DNA of 64,000 bases. It comes from Taxawa tesnikishii (nom. ined.) (taxonomy: Eukaryota; Ascomycota; Dothideomycetes; Dothideales). Shown piece after piece: positions 12,036 to 24,538 of this stretch (position 1 is its first letter; each line of letters opens with the position of its first letter). The notes below the pieces were generated by a model. It did no database searches. It worked only from the letters and a program-made list of their open reading frames with translations, and was not told where the DNA came from. Both the position numbers and the translations under genes were made by a program. The stretch covers positions 930,001 through 994,000 of the forward strand of contig JAPDRO010000005.1 of NCBI GenBank assembly GCA_030247885.1. The letters run 5' to 3'.

Positions 12036-14453
12036 TCAAAGGCTAATCCTGACGAAATCGGACTCATCATGGTGCACAGGAACCTCTAACTCCTCCTTGG
12101 CCTTCACCTCCTCCTCAGTAAGGCCATGCATACGTACGCGATAGAGACAGGTCCAGTCCTGGCCCCAGTTGTTCACCACTCTTACGACGGCCTTGTTGAC
12201 CAGCCCGATCCATTCTCCGCGCTGCAACGGGAAGTTCTGAACATGGTTGAATCCATGAACGTCATATTCTGCGTGGCCAGCGCAGACATATCCCGGAGCC
12301 GGTACCGTACCGCACTCTTGCTGAAACTCTTTGATCGAATTCCGCTCCCATTTGCCGGAAACGCTGGCCTCCATGTTCGTCTGCACCCAGATTTCGACCT
12401 TCTTGGGTGCAGACGCGATGTCAAGCGTGCCCTGGGAAGGAATGTGCTCAATGGTTACACTGGTCGGGACGATGGGACGTGGCATAAGGACGCCGATCTG
12501 GGCCTTGCCCTTCTCGGTGGATTCGGCGGCGCACCAGCAGTCGGTCGCTTCCTCCCAGCGGGAGAGGGCGGCGGAGGGAGGCCAGGCGCGGGGGCCGTCG
12601 TACCAGGGCAGTTTGGTCCATGCATTAGCCATGAAGCTCTTCTGCTGGCGCTTGTGGGTGGTGGAGGTCAGGTAAGGGTCAATGACGGCGCCGAGGCCGA
12701 TGGAGAAATAGTTAACCTTGTGCAGGGCGATGTCTGTATTGCGTGCAATATTCATGAGCGCCAGGTTGTGCAGCTGCAGCGCCTTGATGTCTTGCGGTAC
12801 ATGTGGCTGGAAGAGCATGTAGTGTTTGAACTTGCTGATGTGATGGTCGAAACGCCGGTCGTACTTCTCCTCCAATGCTGCATGCTTGGCTAGATTCTCC
12901 TCGAGCAGCTGGGTAAACATCTCTTTGGTGATGATATGATTTTGGGTCACAAGTGGCTGGATGTTTCCGTCAATCAGCTCCTGGATATGAGCCTTGTTGT
13001 TGTTGATGAACGACTCCCAGGAGGGCACCTGCGAGTCAGCGTCATGGACAAGTCTATCCTTCAGGGCAAGCCAGAAGCCTTCAGGAATCTCGAACTGTCC
13101 AGTCTGCTGGTTCTTGGGGACGACAAGCTGCTCTGGCAAAATCTTCTGAAGCTCCTCGGTGGACTCGCGAAGCAGGCCGAATTGCTGCTGCATGTGGGTT
13201 ATGCCCGTCTTGATGCTGATGACGTCCGTCTTGATATTGCTGACGTCGGTCTCAAGGCGCGACAAGCGGGTGTAGACAAATTTGTCGAAGGCCGTGCCGT
13301 TGGCAGCACCCTCAGCTTGCGTCGCACGGGAGCGAATGGCAGTAACGGCACTGCTAACTGTGTAGTAAGCGCGGCCACCGCTCTCGGCAATGCCGTTGAC
13401 GAGGTCTGGAAACAGAGTCGTCAGGATTGGGAGGAGGACGATGCCGATGACCAAGAGGTTCCTGACCGAAACAGGCAGCTGGCGGAAGGGCTGGATGAGG
13501 TTCTGGATCCAGCGGACAAAAGTCTCATAGAGAACAATGAGGCTCCAAGGGCGTGCGGCGCGGATCTCCTCCTCGGATGGTGGTGGATGTATGACAGGAA
13601 CAGACAAGCCACGAACCCGACCGTCAACATTACCACCGCCATAAGAGAACACGCTGTTCATGTCTGTGAAGCTTGGGTAGGTAGGCAGGCCGCGACTTGG
13701 AACGTGCGGCGTCTCCATCTGCTGGTCGAGCTGTTGCTGAAACTGCTGCATGATCTGCTCCTGCTGAGAATCTTTGAGGTAGCCTGATTCCGGGACCTCA
13801 CCAAAACCACGGACGAAGCCGACAGGCGGGGTGTCGGTTTCAGCGTCATCCGACGCGTAGCCATCGATGTTGGGGTCGATGCCAGCATCGCTCCCGTCTG
13901 TGTTGACATAGCGCCAGATCCAGCCTGCCTTCATCTTGGGGTATCGGAGGCCGCCAGATGGGCCTGGCTCTGGGTCTGGTTGAGGCTGGTAAGTGACTTG
14001 CTCCTCTTCGAACTCTTCAGCGATGGGAGCTACGACTTGAGTGCCAGTGGTGAGGTGCGACTTGCGAGTGCGGGAGCGTGTGGAAGCGGCGTCCGATGGA
14101 GCGTTTGTGGTTGGATGAGAGCGTCTGCGGTTGCCAGCGCGTGAAGCGGTGTCGATGTCTTCGAAACCTCCAGTGGCGTCACGTCCCGATGCGGCGCCTC
14201 TGGTGATGCCAAAGCCTTCGAGAAGTTCGTCTTCACCTCCAGACTCCTCGAGCTGCGAGGTGAGATTGATTTTGCCACGGGCTCCATAAGCGTGAGAGGT
14301 TGCGGTGGTGACGGCGGGAAGGGTTTGCTTTGGAGTTCTGTTCGTGCGGCCACGACCACGAGCGGTAGCAGAAGTGCCAGCGACGGAAGGAGCGGGGGTG
14401 ACGCTTCCAGCGCGAGTCTTGGAGCGGGTGCTGCGAGCTGGAGTGGAGTCCAT
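12036..14453 (-). CDS. SUN-domain (Sad1/UNC-84) inner nuclear membrane protein
   Basis: Inner nuclear envelope component of LINC complexes, which tie chromatin or telomeres and the spindle pole to cytoplasmic KASH proteins. Single exon, 805 residues from MDSTPARSTRSKTRAG at 14453. I chose this start because the in-frame codons upstream read as leader-like sequence without conservation signals. The N-terminus is Ser/Thr/Arg-rich and nucleoplasmic. One membrane helix, LLVIGIVLLPILTTLF, lies near residue 330. A lumenal region follows with coiled-coil-like heptads (LSRLETDVSNIKTDVISIKT). The SUN domain starts about residue 588 (VIDPYLTSTTHK) and includes IEHIPSQGTLDIASAPKKVE and the terminal YRVRMHGL. 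This is longer than S. pombe Sad1 (514 aa), as is usual in filamentous fungi. No frame break over 2.4 kb. Confidence 0.93.
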   Translation of the reverse strand: MDSTPARSTRSKTRAGSVTPAPSVAGTSATARGRGRTNRTPKQTLPAVTTATSHAYGARGKINLTSQLEESGGEDELLEGFGITRGAASGRDATGGFEDIDTASRAGNRRRSHPTTNAPSDAASTRSRTRKSHLTTGTQVVAPIAEEFEEEQVTYQPQPDPEPGPSGGLRYPKMKAGWIWRYVNTDGSDAGIDPNIDGYASDDAETDTPPVGFVRGFGEVPESGYLKDSQQEQIMQQFQQQLDQQMETPHVPSRGLPTYPSFTDMNSVFSYGGGNVDGRVRGLSVPVIHPPPSEEEIRAARPWSLIVLYETFVRWIQNLIQPFRQLPVSVRNLLVIGIVLLPILTTLFPDLVNGIAESGGRAYYTVSSAVTAIRSRATQAEGAANGTAFDKFVYTRLSRLETDVSNIKTDVISIKTGITHMQQQFGLLRESTEELQKILPEQLVVPKNQQTGQFEIPEGFWLALKDRLVHDADSQVPSWESFINNNKAHIQELIDGNIQPLVTQNHIITKEMFTQLLEENLAKHAALEEKYDRRFDHHISKFKHYMLFQPHVPQDIKALQLHNLALMNIARNTDIALHKVNYFSIGLGAVIDPYLTSTTHKRQQKSFMANAWTKLPWYDGPRAWPPSAALSRWEEATDCWCAAESTEKGKAQIGVLMPRPIVPTSVTIEHIPSQGTLDIASAPKKVEIWVQTNMEASVSGKWERNSIKEFQQECGTVPAPGYVCAGHAEYDVHGFNHVQNFPLQRGEWIGLVNKAVVRVVNNWGQDWTCLYRVRMHGLTEEEVKAKEELEVPVHHDESDFVRISL

Positions 14454-15720
14454 TGCGTCTTGAGGAGTGGGCTGAAACTGTGGTGGTCCTTGTGCGTGTA
14501 GGTATAAGCCAAAAGGAGATTTTCTCCAGGGAGCTCTGAAGCTAATGCGAGGTAAGCATCCACCGTCAAACACGAACAAGATGCGAAGGGCAGACGAACA
14601 TAGGGGAATCGTCGGACGAAGCGGCGTCAGACATGGAAGATCGATGTACAGGTTGTATGCAGGACGACCAGCGTCCGTTACAAGAAGTGCTTGGGGTGGA
14701 AGTGAAGGTGAGTGGCGGTACAGAAGAGCTTGATGAACGAATATGTCGCGAGGATGTTGAGGAAAGATGGAAGAAGGAAAGCTGTCAGAGGAAGAGTTTT
14801 GAAGGCCTAGCTCCCAGCCCCTCGCTATCCGTGAATAGGATGGGTTGGCTATTGAGACAGGTGAAGTTGGAGGGACGGTCGAGTCAAGTGAAGGAAGTGG
14901 AGACGGAGTATGGCTTAGTGAATGAAATTTCACTCACTCACCTGATGTAGACAATACGATGCTCTATTACGCGCTGAACAAGACAAGCCAACCAATTCTG
15001 GTATTATTACTGTGTTTCTGAAGACTATACTCCAGTAAATCGCGTCAATATTAGTTGATGAGAAAACCGAGGGCGTGTTGCGCGTTGCGACTTCTGCGCG
15101 AAAAGGAGCGCTTGGAAAACAGACATGAGAGCGCGAATGGAGAGGGTGGAGATTAGTATGTCGGAAGCAACAAAGAGGTGTTGACAGACAGGGCAGCAAT
15201 CATGGCCGAACTGGTGGATAGAAGTCTGCTGCTGTTTGCGCTGAGCCTGGATACATTCCTCGCATTGGCTTTGTTGTTTTCCGCTTGCAACAACGGGATA
15301 GGTTCGCAACCCCTGCACGCCAGCCCTGTCGGCTGTCGGCAGCCGGCAAGCGGCTTATCCCGCCCCCGTCAGACGGGTCACAGTCTCACAGAACAAGGGC
15401 TGGTGTGTCATCGAGAACATGAAGCCATCTCGACCAGCGCCTGAAGTTGTCCGTCGTGGTTCTGACCAGTCAACCTCGGGCGCGATTCTGTATACTCGGC
15501 CTGAAGGTTGAGAGATCGGCCGACTCCTGGTGTTGTGGTCCTGCGAGGCTCATATGAGAGAGGAAGGGACCCAGCGACGGTGCCATGGTACGGTGAGGGT
15601 GACGTGGTATGGTGAGCGTGGTAGTGTTCGTTCCTGCGCCGCGCCGTCAACAAAGCAACACGCCAGTCGACAATGGCTCATGAATGTCACTTTGCTCCGT
15701 CCTCAAAAGTGTCACCGCAC

Positions 15721-15774
15721 CGCATCGCATCGCATCGCATCGCATCGCATCGCATCGCATCGCATCGCATCGCA
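15721..15774. repeat. Pentanucleotide microsatellite (CGCAT)10
   Basis: Ten perfect tandem copies of cgcat plus a partial copy, flanked by near-matches (cgcac before, cgcag after). The unit length is not divisible by three but contains no stop in any frame, so it creates spurious ORFs on both strands. Confidence 0.98.
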
Positions 15775-16034
15775 GGTTGTCTCCGAGGGTGGGTCCGGTT
15801 AATCTCTCACCATGTATCATGGAAATACAACATGACCACCGCTGTTCAGAGGGTGGCCTGTTTCTGCATCGTGTTGTGCCCCTGGCCCCACCATGCCACA
15901 GTCGCATGCATGATTGATACCCCTCGTTTCGCCCGACAGCCCCGACAGGTATTTTATATCCTTCTAAACGCGTCCAAGCAAACTCCACTTTGCTCTTACT
16001 ACAACACCGCCCCTCTAATTGCTCTACGACTGGT

Positions 16035-16043
16035 CATATATAG
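16035..16043 (+). promoter_or_regulatory. TATA-like element upstream of epimerase
   Basis: The sequence catatatag lies about 36-44 bases before the epimerase ATG, and a second AT-rich box, attttatat, lies at 15951-15959. Either could be the core promoter. No transcript evidence. Confidence 0.3.
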
Positions 16044-16078
16044 CGCTCAAGAGTCCGACCTAATTTACATTTGCAAGC

Positions 16079-17457
<1,379 letters not shown>

Positions 17458-17717
17458 GTTCTTCTGTTATGATAGGATGAGGGCCGGAAAGTGATATCCT
17501 AAAACGCGACATCTTTGAATAGCATTGCGAAAGTCATCATGAAGCATTATGCAAACATGACAGGTGTAGAATAGACTCTAATTAGTTCCACGTGAAGACG
17601 TGGCGGCTCCGCGTCGAAAGCGCGTCCGCCAGCATCCCATCCGTCTCCATCCCCTCCATCTTTTCAGAGACCCCTGAAATCGCACGAGGAAGCTCGAGAA
17701 AGATCAACGTGATCACA

Positions 17718-18823
17718 ATGGCTACTGTTAGCAAGCCCGAAGACTTGATACCACAGTTCCAGTTTGAGAAACTCCTTCGCCAAGGTACCCAAGCCCATCT
17801 ACGAACCAAGTGCACCTCCATTAACACGAATCCCACCACAGACGAAGCTGGCCGCCGCATTGTACTCCAAGGCAGTATCAACCACCGTCCGGCGTTGCTC
17901 CTCGCCGAACGCGCCGCATTTCCCACAGATCCTGCGCACTTGTCAAGCTTTGCGACAGCGCTCTCGCACATCAAGAACCTCGGGGATAACGATATCTACC
18001 GCTGGTACCTCGCCTGTACATTGCCGCCGAGCAACGGCGATAGCGATTCCCCACACAGCAACCGCCCGACCTGAAGATCAATCTCATCTACCCATGCACG
18101 GAAAAGCACATCAAAAAGTACACCGCCCAAAACCTCCGCTTGGTCGTCGAGACGCCACGGATCTACAGCGATCATGTGAGGCCGTACATGCAGGTCCAAC
18201 GTGACGAGGGAAGATTGAATTGGGTGTTCAATATCATCGAAGGACGAACAGAACAGGAGGATGTGCTGTTCAGGTCCAGCAGAGATACGCCGGAAGAGGA
18301 AAGGTTTCTGCTGTTGCCGGATCTGAATTGGGATCGCAAGACGGTGGGGAGTCTGCATTTGCTTGCGCTTGTTGAGAGGAGGGATATCTGGAGCGTGAGA
18401 GATTTGAAGAGGGGGCACGTGGGATGGTTAAGGACGATGAGGGAGAGGTTGGTGAAGGTGGTTGAGGGGTTGTATGAAGGGAAGGTGGAGGGGACATGCT
18501 GAAGTTCTACGTGCATTGTAAGTGCCTGCGTGAAGCCGTGCGTTTGCCTGAAGTTTGACTGATGCGTGCTGCGAGCAGACCAGCCCACATACTACCACTT
18601 CCACATCCATGTCGTGCACGTTGGGCTCGAAGCCGGTGCCACACAGGCGGTGGGCAAGGCTCTCTCACTCGACCATGTCATCAGCCAGCTAGACATGATG
18701 GCTGGTGGCGACAGAACAGGCATGGCGGATGTCGAGCTCTCGTACACACTGGGCGAGCAAAGCGAACTGTGGACCGAGATCTTTCTGCCATTGAAGGAGG
18801 GCCGTACGCCCAGGGTACCTTGA
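17718..18823 (+). CDS. dcs1: Scavenger mRNA decapping enzyme DcpS/Dcs1 (HIT family), two frame breaks
   Basis: Hydrolyses the m7GpppN cap left after 3'-5' mRNA decay, and m7GDP in some species. It acts in cytoplasm and nucleus. Exons by eye are 17718-17784, 17842-18517 and 18579-18823. The first intron (57 nt) lacks stops, but removing it restores the family junction LLRQ|DEAGRRIVLQGSI. The central block reads LNWVFNIIEGRTEQEDVLFR, then LLPDLNWD. Exon 3 carries the catalytic HIT motif YYHFHIHVVHVGLEAG and ends EIFLPLKEGRTPRVP. Two one-base deficits break exon 2: CCC at 18065-18067 (should continue DLKINLIYPCTEKHIKKY) and GGGG at 18490-18493 (should continue DMLKFYVHYQPTYYHF). Flanking protein is intact on both sides of each, which favours sequence error over decay. 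Confidence 0.93.
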
Positions 18824-19522
18824 ACGCGCTACAAGTCCCGGACTGAGAACGCCCGGCAGGATGATGACCGGAGCGGCAGAAATGAGCACATGAGAAAGTT
18901 CGATCTCAAAGAGCTTGACGCCTGAGCGGTGCTTCAATTGACCAGGTCCGCTCGAGCCGTGCTCGACTTACGCTGACTTCACGGGCTGAAGGCTTGTGAA
19001 CCATGATTCACTCACTGCGTGGCGGCCAGATTTGCACAGTGCATACATGGCACAATGACCGCTGTCACTCAGCCCAGACGGCGCAACGAGGAGCGCGAGT
19101 TCCACGGGAATCCAGGTTTAGTAGCCGAAAAACGTTGAGGACGAGGTTGTGCACTCACAGTCAACATTGTATTCAGCCACGAATGGCTGGGACCCTTTAT
19201 CTCGACAAGAAACGCCGCCTGTGCAATTGTTCAATCACCATACTTTGCCCAACGAACGTAACGTCCGGTCAGGTTTTGGTTCACCCTGTACAGAAACTCT
19301 TGTGCGAGATAGGCATCGTAATAAGCCACCAACAGTTCACGCCAACGGTCTTTCGAATCCGCTGGCGGCGCGTCTTCTCTGATGTCCGCTTGTTAGAGCG
19401 GCCACCATGAGAGCGGTCAGCCAAGTGTATTCTGCACTATCCAACAAAGGTGGCGGTATGAGGAACGGTGGTAAGCAACCGATGACAGATGGGCTTCCAT
19501 GCAAGGATCTCTTACTGGATAT
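18824..19522. other. Intergenic, convergent 3' sides of dcs1 and Ulp1-like gene
   Basis: About 700 bases with no recognisable gene, repeat or RNA. A 135-codon ORF on the plus strand has no family resemblance I can see. Confidence 0.5.
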
Positions 19523-22500
19523 CTACCTCCCACTCCATATTAGCGCCCCTTCTTCACCTTCATCTTCTTCACCTCCAGCGTCCTCCCCGAACATCGACGC
19601 CAGCTCGGCATCTTCATCACGTTTCGCATCTGAACGCTGTATAATCTTTCCGGGCTCACCCTGTTTAACATCTTCCTCCCGCTCCATCATCTCTCCCTCT
19701 TCTTTCGCCGCCCCAACTTCCTCTTTCTGCTCCCCCTCGTCTTGCTCGTCGACGCTTGACTTCCTCTCAGTCTCGCAAAGGATGTCCCACAGCTCTTCTT
19801 GGGTCTGGGGAGACGGGAGACCCTCCGCAGGGATGTCGGAGTCCTTGCCGAGGTCATCGCTGCTGATTCGGGCTGGCTTCTCCTCGTCCGCACTCCCATC
19901 TTCGCGTTCAAACTCGTCAGGAGTCTCGTCTTCCTCAACTGCAGATGTTCTCCCGTGCCAGCCGTCCAGCGCAAACTGGCAGCGTGTAGGACTGTCCATG
20001 TCATCCAGCATTGCTATGAAAGTACCCTTACATTCGTTGTAAAAGTCTCTGAGCTCCTGCTCTGTCTGGAACGCCTGAGCCATCTCAACGTAGTCGAGTT
20101 CGTCGGTCCTGTATGCCCGAAAGACGTCCCAGAGGGTCTCCAGGCTCGATTCTTCCTCGTCGGGGACAGTAGGTCTAGGCAGCGTTGTTTGCAGTGCTGA
20201 CGTTCCTGGGCTGGGGTCACGCAGTGGTGTCAGACTAGCGCCTCTGCCGTTGGTTCGCCAAATTTGATAGTATTCGAGCAGTGTTTCGGTTGGCACATCC
20301 CGTGCGTCTTCGTAGCCCGCCAAGAAGAGCACCTGCCGCAAAGTGGGCGTGTTGGGGAGATCTGGATTGGCGAAACGCAAGCGATCAACGTATTGCCTGC
20401 TCTGCACGTATTCGTCAAATTCATTATCGTCGACGAACGGGTGGCTCCTTATGAAGCGTCGGTCTCGTGGCACGCGGCCGTCGGGTTCGACGTAACCGTA
20501 GCATTCTAGGAATGCATGTAGGGTTTGCCAGTCCATGCACCCATCTATCGTGAACATGACGACTTCCCATGCGAGATCATAAAAGCTGTTATTGGAAACG
20601 CATACGCCACCGTTCGGTGTCAGTCCCAAAGCGGCGGCGTAGGCGTTCAGTATAACATGGAGCCCACATGGGTGCTTCCCCAGCTGGCCAGGAGATTCAT
20701 GGTGAGTTATCCCAAACCGCAGCGGTGCCGTGGCATCTCGTCGATTCTTAAGCCAGCCAAGCGCGTGAATGCGGTCTTGCACACTCCTCTGGACCTTGTC
20801 GAACATGTGCGTCTCGTGCCACCAGTTCGGAGCTGAGTCGTAGACGTCGAGTTGTACGTCAACGTCTTGCTGGTCTTCCGGCGCTCTCCGGACGCGGTAA
20901 AGCGCATGATGGAAGTGTTGAGTATGTGCAATCATGATCCCACGCCCCGGCCTGGGGAACGGAAGGAACTGTTCGCTGGCTAGTAGTGTGTTGACGTCCA
21001 ACAAAGCGAACTCGAAACCTTCATAACCTTGGTCCGTGACACCTTCTCTGATGCCTTCTGTTACTGCCGCGATAGCACGGAGAACGTCTTTTGTTCCAGC
21101 TGTGTGTCCTTAGTCTTCCCTTTGGGAATGTCTTGTATTTCACGTTTCTGCTGCTTTCGGATGTTCCTCAGGTTCTCCCATGAAGTTTCGAAGAAGGCGC
21201 ATGCGCCGTTGTCGGAAAATCGTTTCTCGGATGGTGTATGAGGAGGCGACACTGGCAGCGATGATTCAGGAGTATCGTCAGACTCTTCCTTCCCTACTTG
21301 GGATAATCCAAGTGGTTTATCGGCAGATCTTTCACCGGCAGCTTCTGCGTCCGCGCTTTCACCCTCCCCACCATTGTCATCGCCGTCTTTTCCAGCGTCT
21401 CTCTTGCCATCAGCGTCGTCGTTATGAATGCTCCCCTTGTGAGGAGCTTCTTGGTCTGCACGTTTTTCATTGGCACTGTTCCCAGCAGACGGACCTTCAG
21501 AATGACCATTATGCCCATCGCCAGACTCTTTCGGTTCGTGATCAGATTCACTGGACTTCTCAACTCCCTGAACGTCGAAGTTTCCGATCGTTTCTATCAA
21601 ATCGGCTGTGTTCGCGGCATCGGCATCTCCTTTACCGGGCTAGGAAGGCCCATGACCACTTGAAGTCACTACGTCTCCAGCTACCGGAACAATCTCTCCA
21701 GTTTTCTCGGCGGCAGTTTTCTCGTCAGCAGGTTCGACTTTTGAGTGGAAAGCGCCATAATTCGTGTATTCAGACTGTGCAGGTCGAAGTGTTTCGGCGA
21801 ATATCTTGGGCTTGGTGGTGGCCGTGGTTTCGTTGCTCTTCAGGTCTTGAATGCCCGCCCCTTAGGGTCCATTAGGTAACCATGTGGTGGTGGGGGTGGG
21901 CGCAAAGGTCCCGGCTCGGACGAAGGAGCAGACGGTGATCTGGATGGCAGCGAACAAGATGTAGACCCTGATGCAGAATGTGATGGAGACTCCGGTCCTA
22001 GTCCTGGCGGAGGAGGCGGTGGGCCGGATGGTGGACCTGGTGGAGGAAACGAGCCGTTTCCCCTACTGGCTCTCACCACCTGGGGAATATCCCTCAGGTA
22101 CTCCTCTTGAAACGGGCGTCTGACGCAATGTTCCTTCGAGAGGCCTTGAGGAGGGTAGTACTTCAGCGCCTCAGCCGACAGCCAGATGAAAGCCGCATGG
22201 TCTGCATATTCGATCACTGTAAACTCAGGCAAGGGTCCAATGTACTAATCCGGATTTTCCTTTCCTGCGTCTTCGGGTATGGGAACGTGGTTGACACGCA
22301 TCGTCGAGAAGCGGCGCTGAGGCACAAAACCCAAATACCAGTCTGTTTGCGTTTTGCCGTTGACAGTTTTGCGGAAGGTTTGCACTTCAAGGTCTTCATC
22401 CTTGTCTTCGAGCCTATGGAGGATCAACTTGTTGACTACGATGCCTATCCAGGTAACAGGGATAGCACTCACAAGTTGAATATCAATTGGTTCGGCAGCT

Positions 22501-23528
22501 CCTTTGTGGCGATCTGCTCAACTCCTGACCGGTAGATTGCCATCAACGGGTTTCCAGACCGGAGTCGTCGGCGGTATTGCCACTCATACTCGTAGCTATA
22601 GGTCTTTCGAGGACTTTCTCCCGGAAGGTGATCATCTCGAAAGTCATCTTGTTCGCCGTACTGCTGCACATAGACATCTTGCCGCAGGCATGTGTGGAAT
22701 TTTTGCACGATGAAAGGGCACTGTTGTAGGTTGTTGTGTGCAGCAAGCGTGCAGTCGCATCGTTCCGGGTCGTTGTGTGCAGCAAATCTGCAACCCCTGG
22801 TCGGCCGCGGCTGGCGAAGGGAGAAGGTATCAGGGGCAGCAGGGGGTCCAGACGGTCAGTTTAGCGATCTGACCTAAAGTGGGAAAACTTTGTTTGGTAG
22901 GATCGCGCCTGTCGACGAATGGCTCGACGTCCATATCATCATTGAGTCTCGGTCCTGGTTCAGTTGGGTCCGATTCTTCCCAGAGTTCGTTAACGATCGC
23001 CTGTTCACACGCATTCAGCTCTTCAGCACCAGCCATCAATTCCGCTTCGCCATGCTTCAAAGTGCCCTTTTCGGCTTCGAGAGTCTGGTTACGCAACTGA
23101 GCGACGTCGATGGTGTAATTGAGGTCGGCTGTGCGGGCGTCACGCTCTACATTTGCGGAGGCGTGTACCTGCAAGGTCCGCCGCTGCTCAGCGCGGAGAT
23201 CTGCGATTGTCGCCTCACGCTCGACGACAGTCGTCCTGAGACTCGCAACAACGTCCTCCAGGTCAGCGATGCGACGATCTGGAGCAGTGTGGACCCTTTC
23301 TGCAGCATTTTCAGGGGCCGTTTGGTCTGGAACTTGAACAGCACCGGATTTCTCGCTTCTCGAATGACTGGTCTTCTGTCTCTTCGCTGACCTCTCCTCG
23401 GCCTTATGCTGAAGTTCTCTAGCTCTCCTCTCCGCCTCTTCTGTCTTCGCCTGAACTCGTGCGGATCGCCTCGGCGGCTCCATGGAAGCTTTTGCTGGCA
23501 CACTCTTCTTATTCGAGCCTTTCGACAT
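19523..23528 (-). CDS. Ulp1-like (C48) cysteine protease with basic coiled-coil N-terminus, multi-exon, several frame breaks
   Basis: Likely SUMO- or ubiquitin-like-specific protease, by fold only. The catalytic core near 20600-20960 shows the C48 order: His in HHALYRVRR, Asp in DVYDSAPN, then Gln and Cys in PGQLGKHPCGLHVILNAYA. A long acidic tail follows to the stop at 19523. The N-terminus starts MSKGSNKKSVPAK at 23528, basic and nuclear-localisation-like. A coiled coil (ADLEDVVASLRTTVVEREAT) comes next, then a segment RCDCTLAAHNNLQQCPFIVQ, a proline-rich run and an acidic Ser/Asp/Glu-rich linker. Introns start near 22871 and 22489 (gtgagt), and one of about 81 nt near 22217-22297 removes an in-frame TAG. 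Frame breaks of one missing base fit CCCC 21858-21861 and TTTT 21089-21092. Another in-frame stop near 21629 is unexplained. Exon limits are approximate, and the gene could be a degenerating copy. Confidence 0.6.
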
Positions 23529-24538
23529 TTTGTATACTGTTTTTTCCAACCAAGTAAAAGAATGCAACTCAGAAGAAGATAAATCACACCCTTCTCTTTG
23601 TTTTGTTCGAAAAAATGAGAAACAAGAGACGAACGAACAAACTGGTTCGCCGGTAGGAGAAGGGTAACTGGAGGCAAAACATAGTAGGACTGGGATAACA
23701 AGGGGTGGGCATTTGGTCTTGATGATAGCCGCATCCGGTAAGTGAGGTGAGGTGTACAAAGAAGGATAACCAAACATGCATGCCGGATCCGGCGAAATTA
23801 CTCAATTTGAAGGACATGCTTTGTCTATGCCGGAAACGATCGAGAGCATATCGGCGATGAAGACAACGCTGAGAGAGAAAGCAGATGTAGCAACAGACTC
23901 TGCCTGATTGCCGCTTCAACGAACTTACGTCGTTGATGAATGACATATAGACGCAGTGCAGGAGAGGCATAAGTATGAGCGGTGGTAAGAGAAAAACCCT
24001 CGTCCCGAATATCTATGTCAACATTCACTTGATCAGCGGTCAATGAGTGACGTGTAATGATCATGGTTGTGGTTGTGGGTTTGCGACGGGGAAATAACGT
24101 CAAGCAATCGTTTGCGGAGTTGAAGGGAAAGCCGAAATGTCCCGGCAGGGATCGGGACAGATTTGACAGCCAGCTTTCGCTAACCGCAGTCCTAAGCGCG
24201 CTCCTATGCCGCACATATCCAGTCTCCTAGCCAGTGCAAACACGCTCGAAGTGGAAAAGCGCCCATTCCAGTCGGCAGGTGTCGTGCACCGAGTATCCGC
24301 AACGTAAGGGGCGCCCCATTGACGGTAACAACTTAGCTGATCATCAGAGGGGTCTTCAACTTCCCGTCGCCCATCATATACGAGGGGTAGTTCAACCCAC
24401 TATGGCAGAAAAACACTCCTTATAACGCTTGACATAAAGCGTCTGCATGCACTCCGATTCGATCATGATTATCATTTTGCTGGCCATCACCTCTGGTGTG
24501 GCACAGCATCCGGGATACTAACAAGCAGCGTTCTAACC
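23529..24538. other. Upstream region of Ulp1-like gene and 3' side of reductase-like gene
   Basis: About 1 kb without supported coding sequence. It is likely to hold the Ulp1-like gene promoter. No repeats or RNA genes recognised. Confidence 0.45.

Larger units (their letters stand above)
14454..16078. promoter_or_regulatory. Divergent upstream region of SUN gene and UDP-glucose 4-epimerase
   Basis: About 1.6 kb between two outward-facing genes. It contains a perfect CGCAT pentamer array (15721-15770) and TATA-like sequences near the epimerase start. No coding region is supported. The long ORFs running through 15.6-16.2 kb are products of the stop-free pentamer array. Confidence 0.55.

Noticed and set aside
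12126-13787. Two long plus-strand ORFs (255 and 283 codons) within the SUN gene
   Set aside because: Antisense shadows; the minus-strand frame carries a complete SUN domain and membrane helix.
19407-20042. Ser-rich plus-strand ORF of 211 codons
   Set aside because: Antisense shadow of the acidic C-terminal tail of the Ulp1-like gene.
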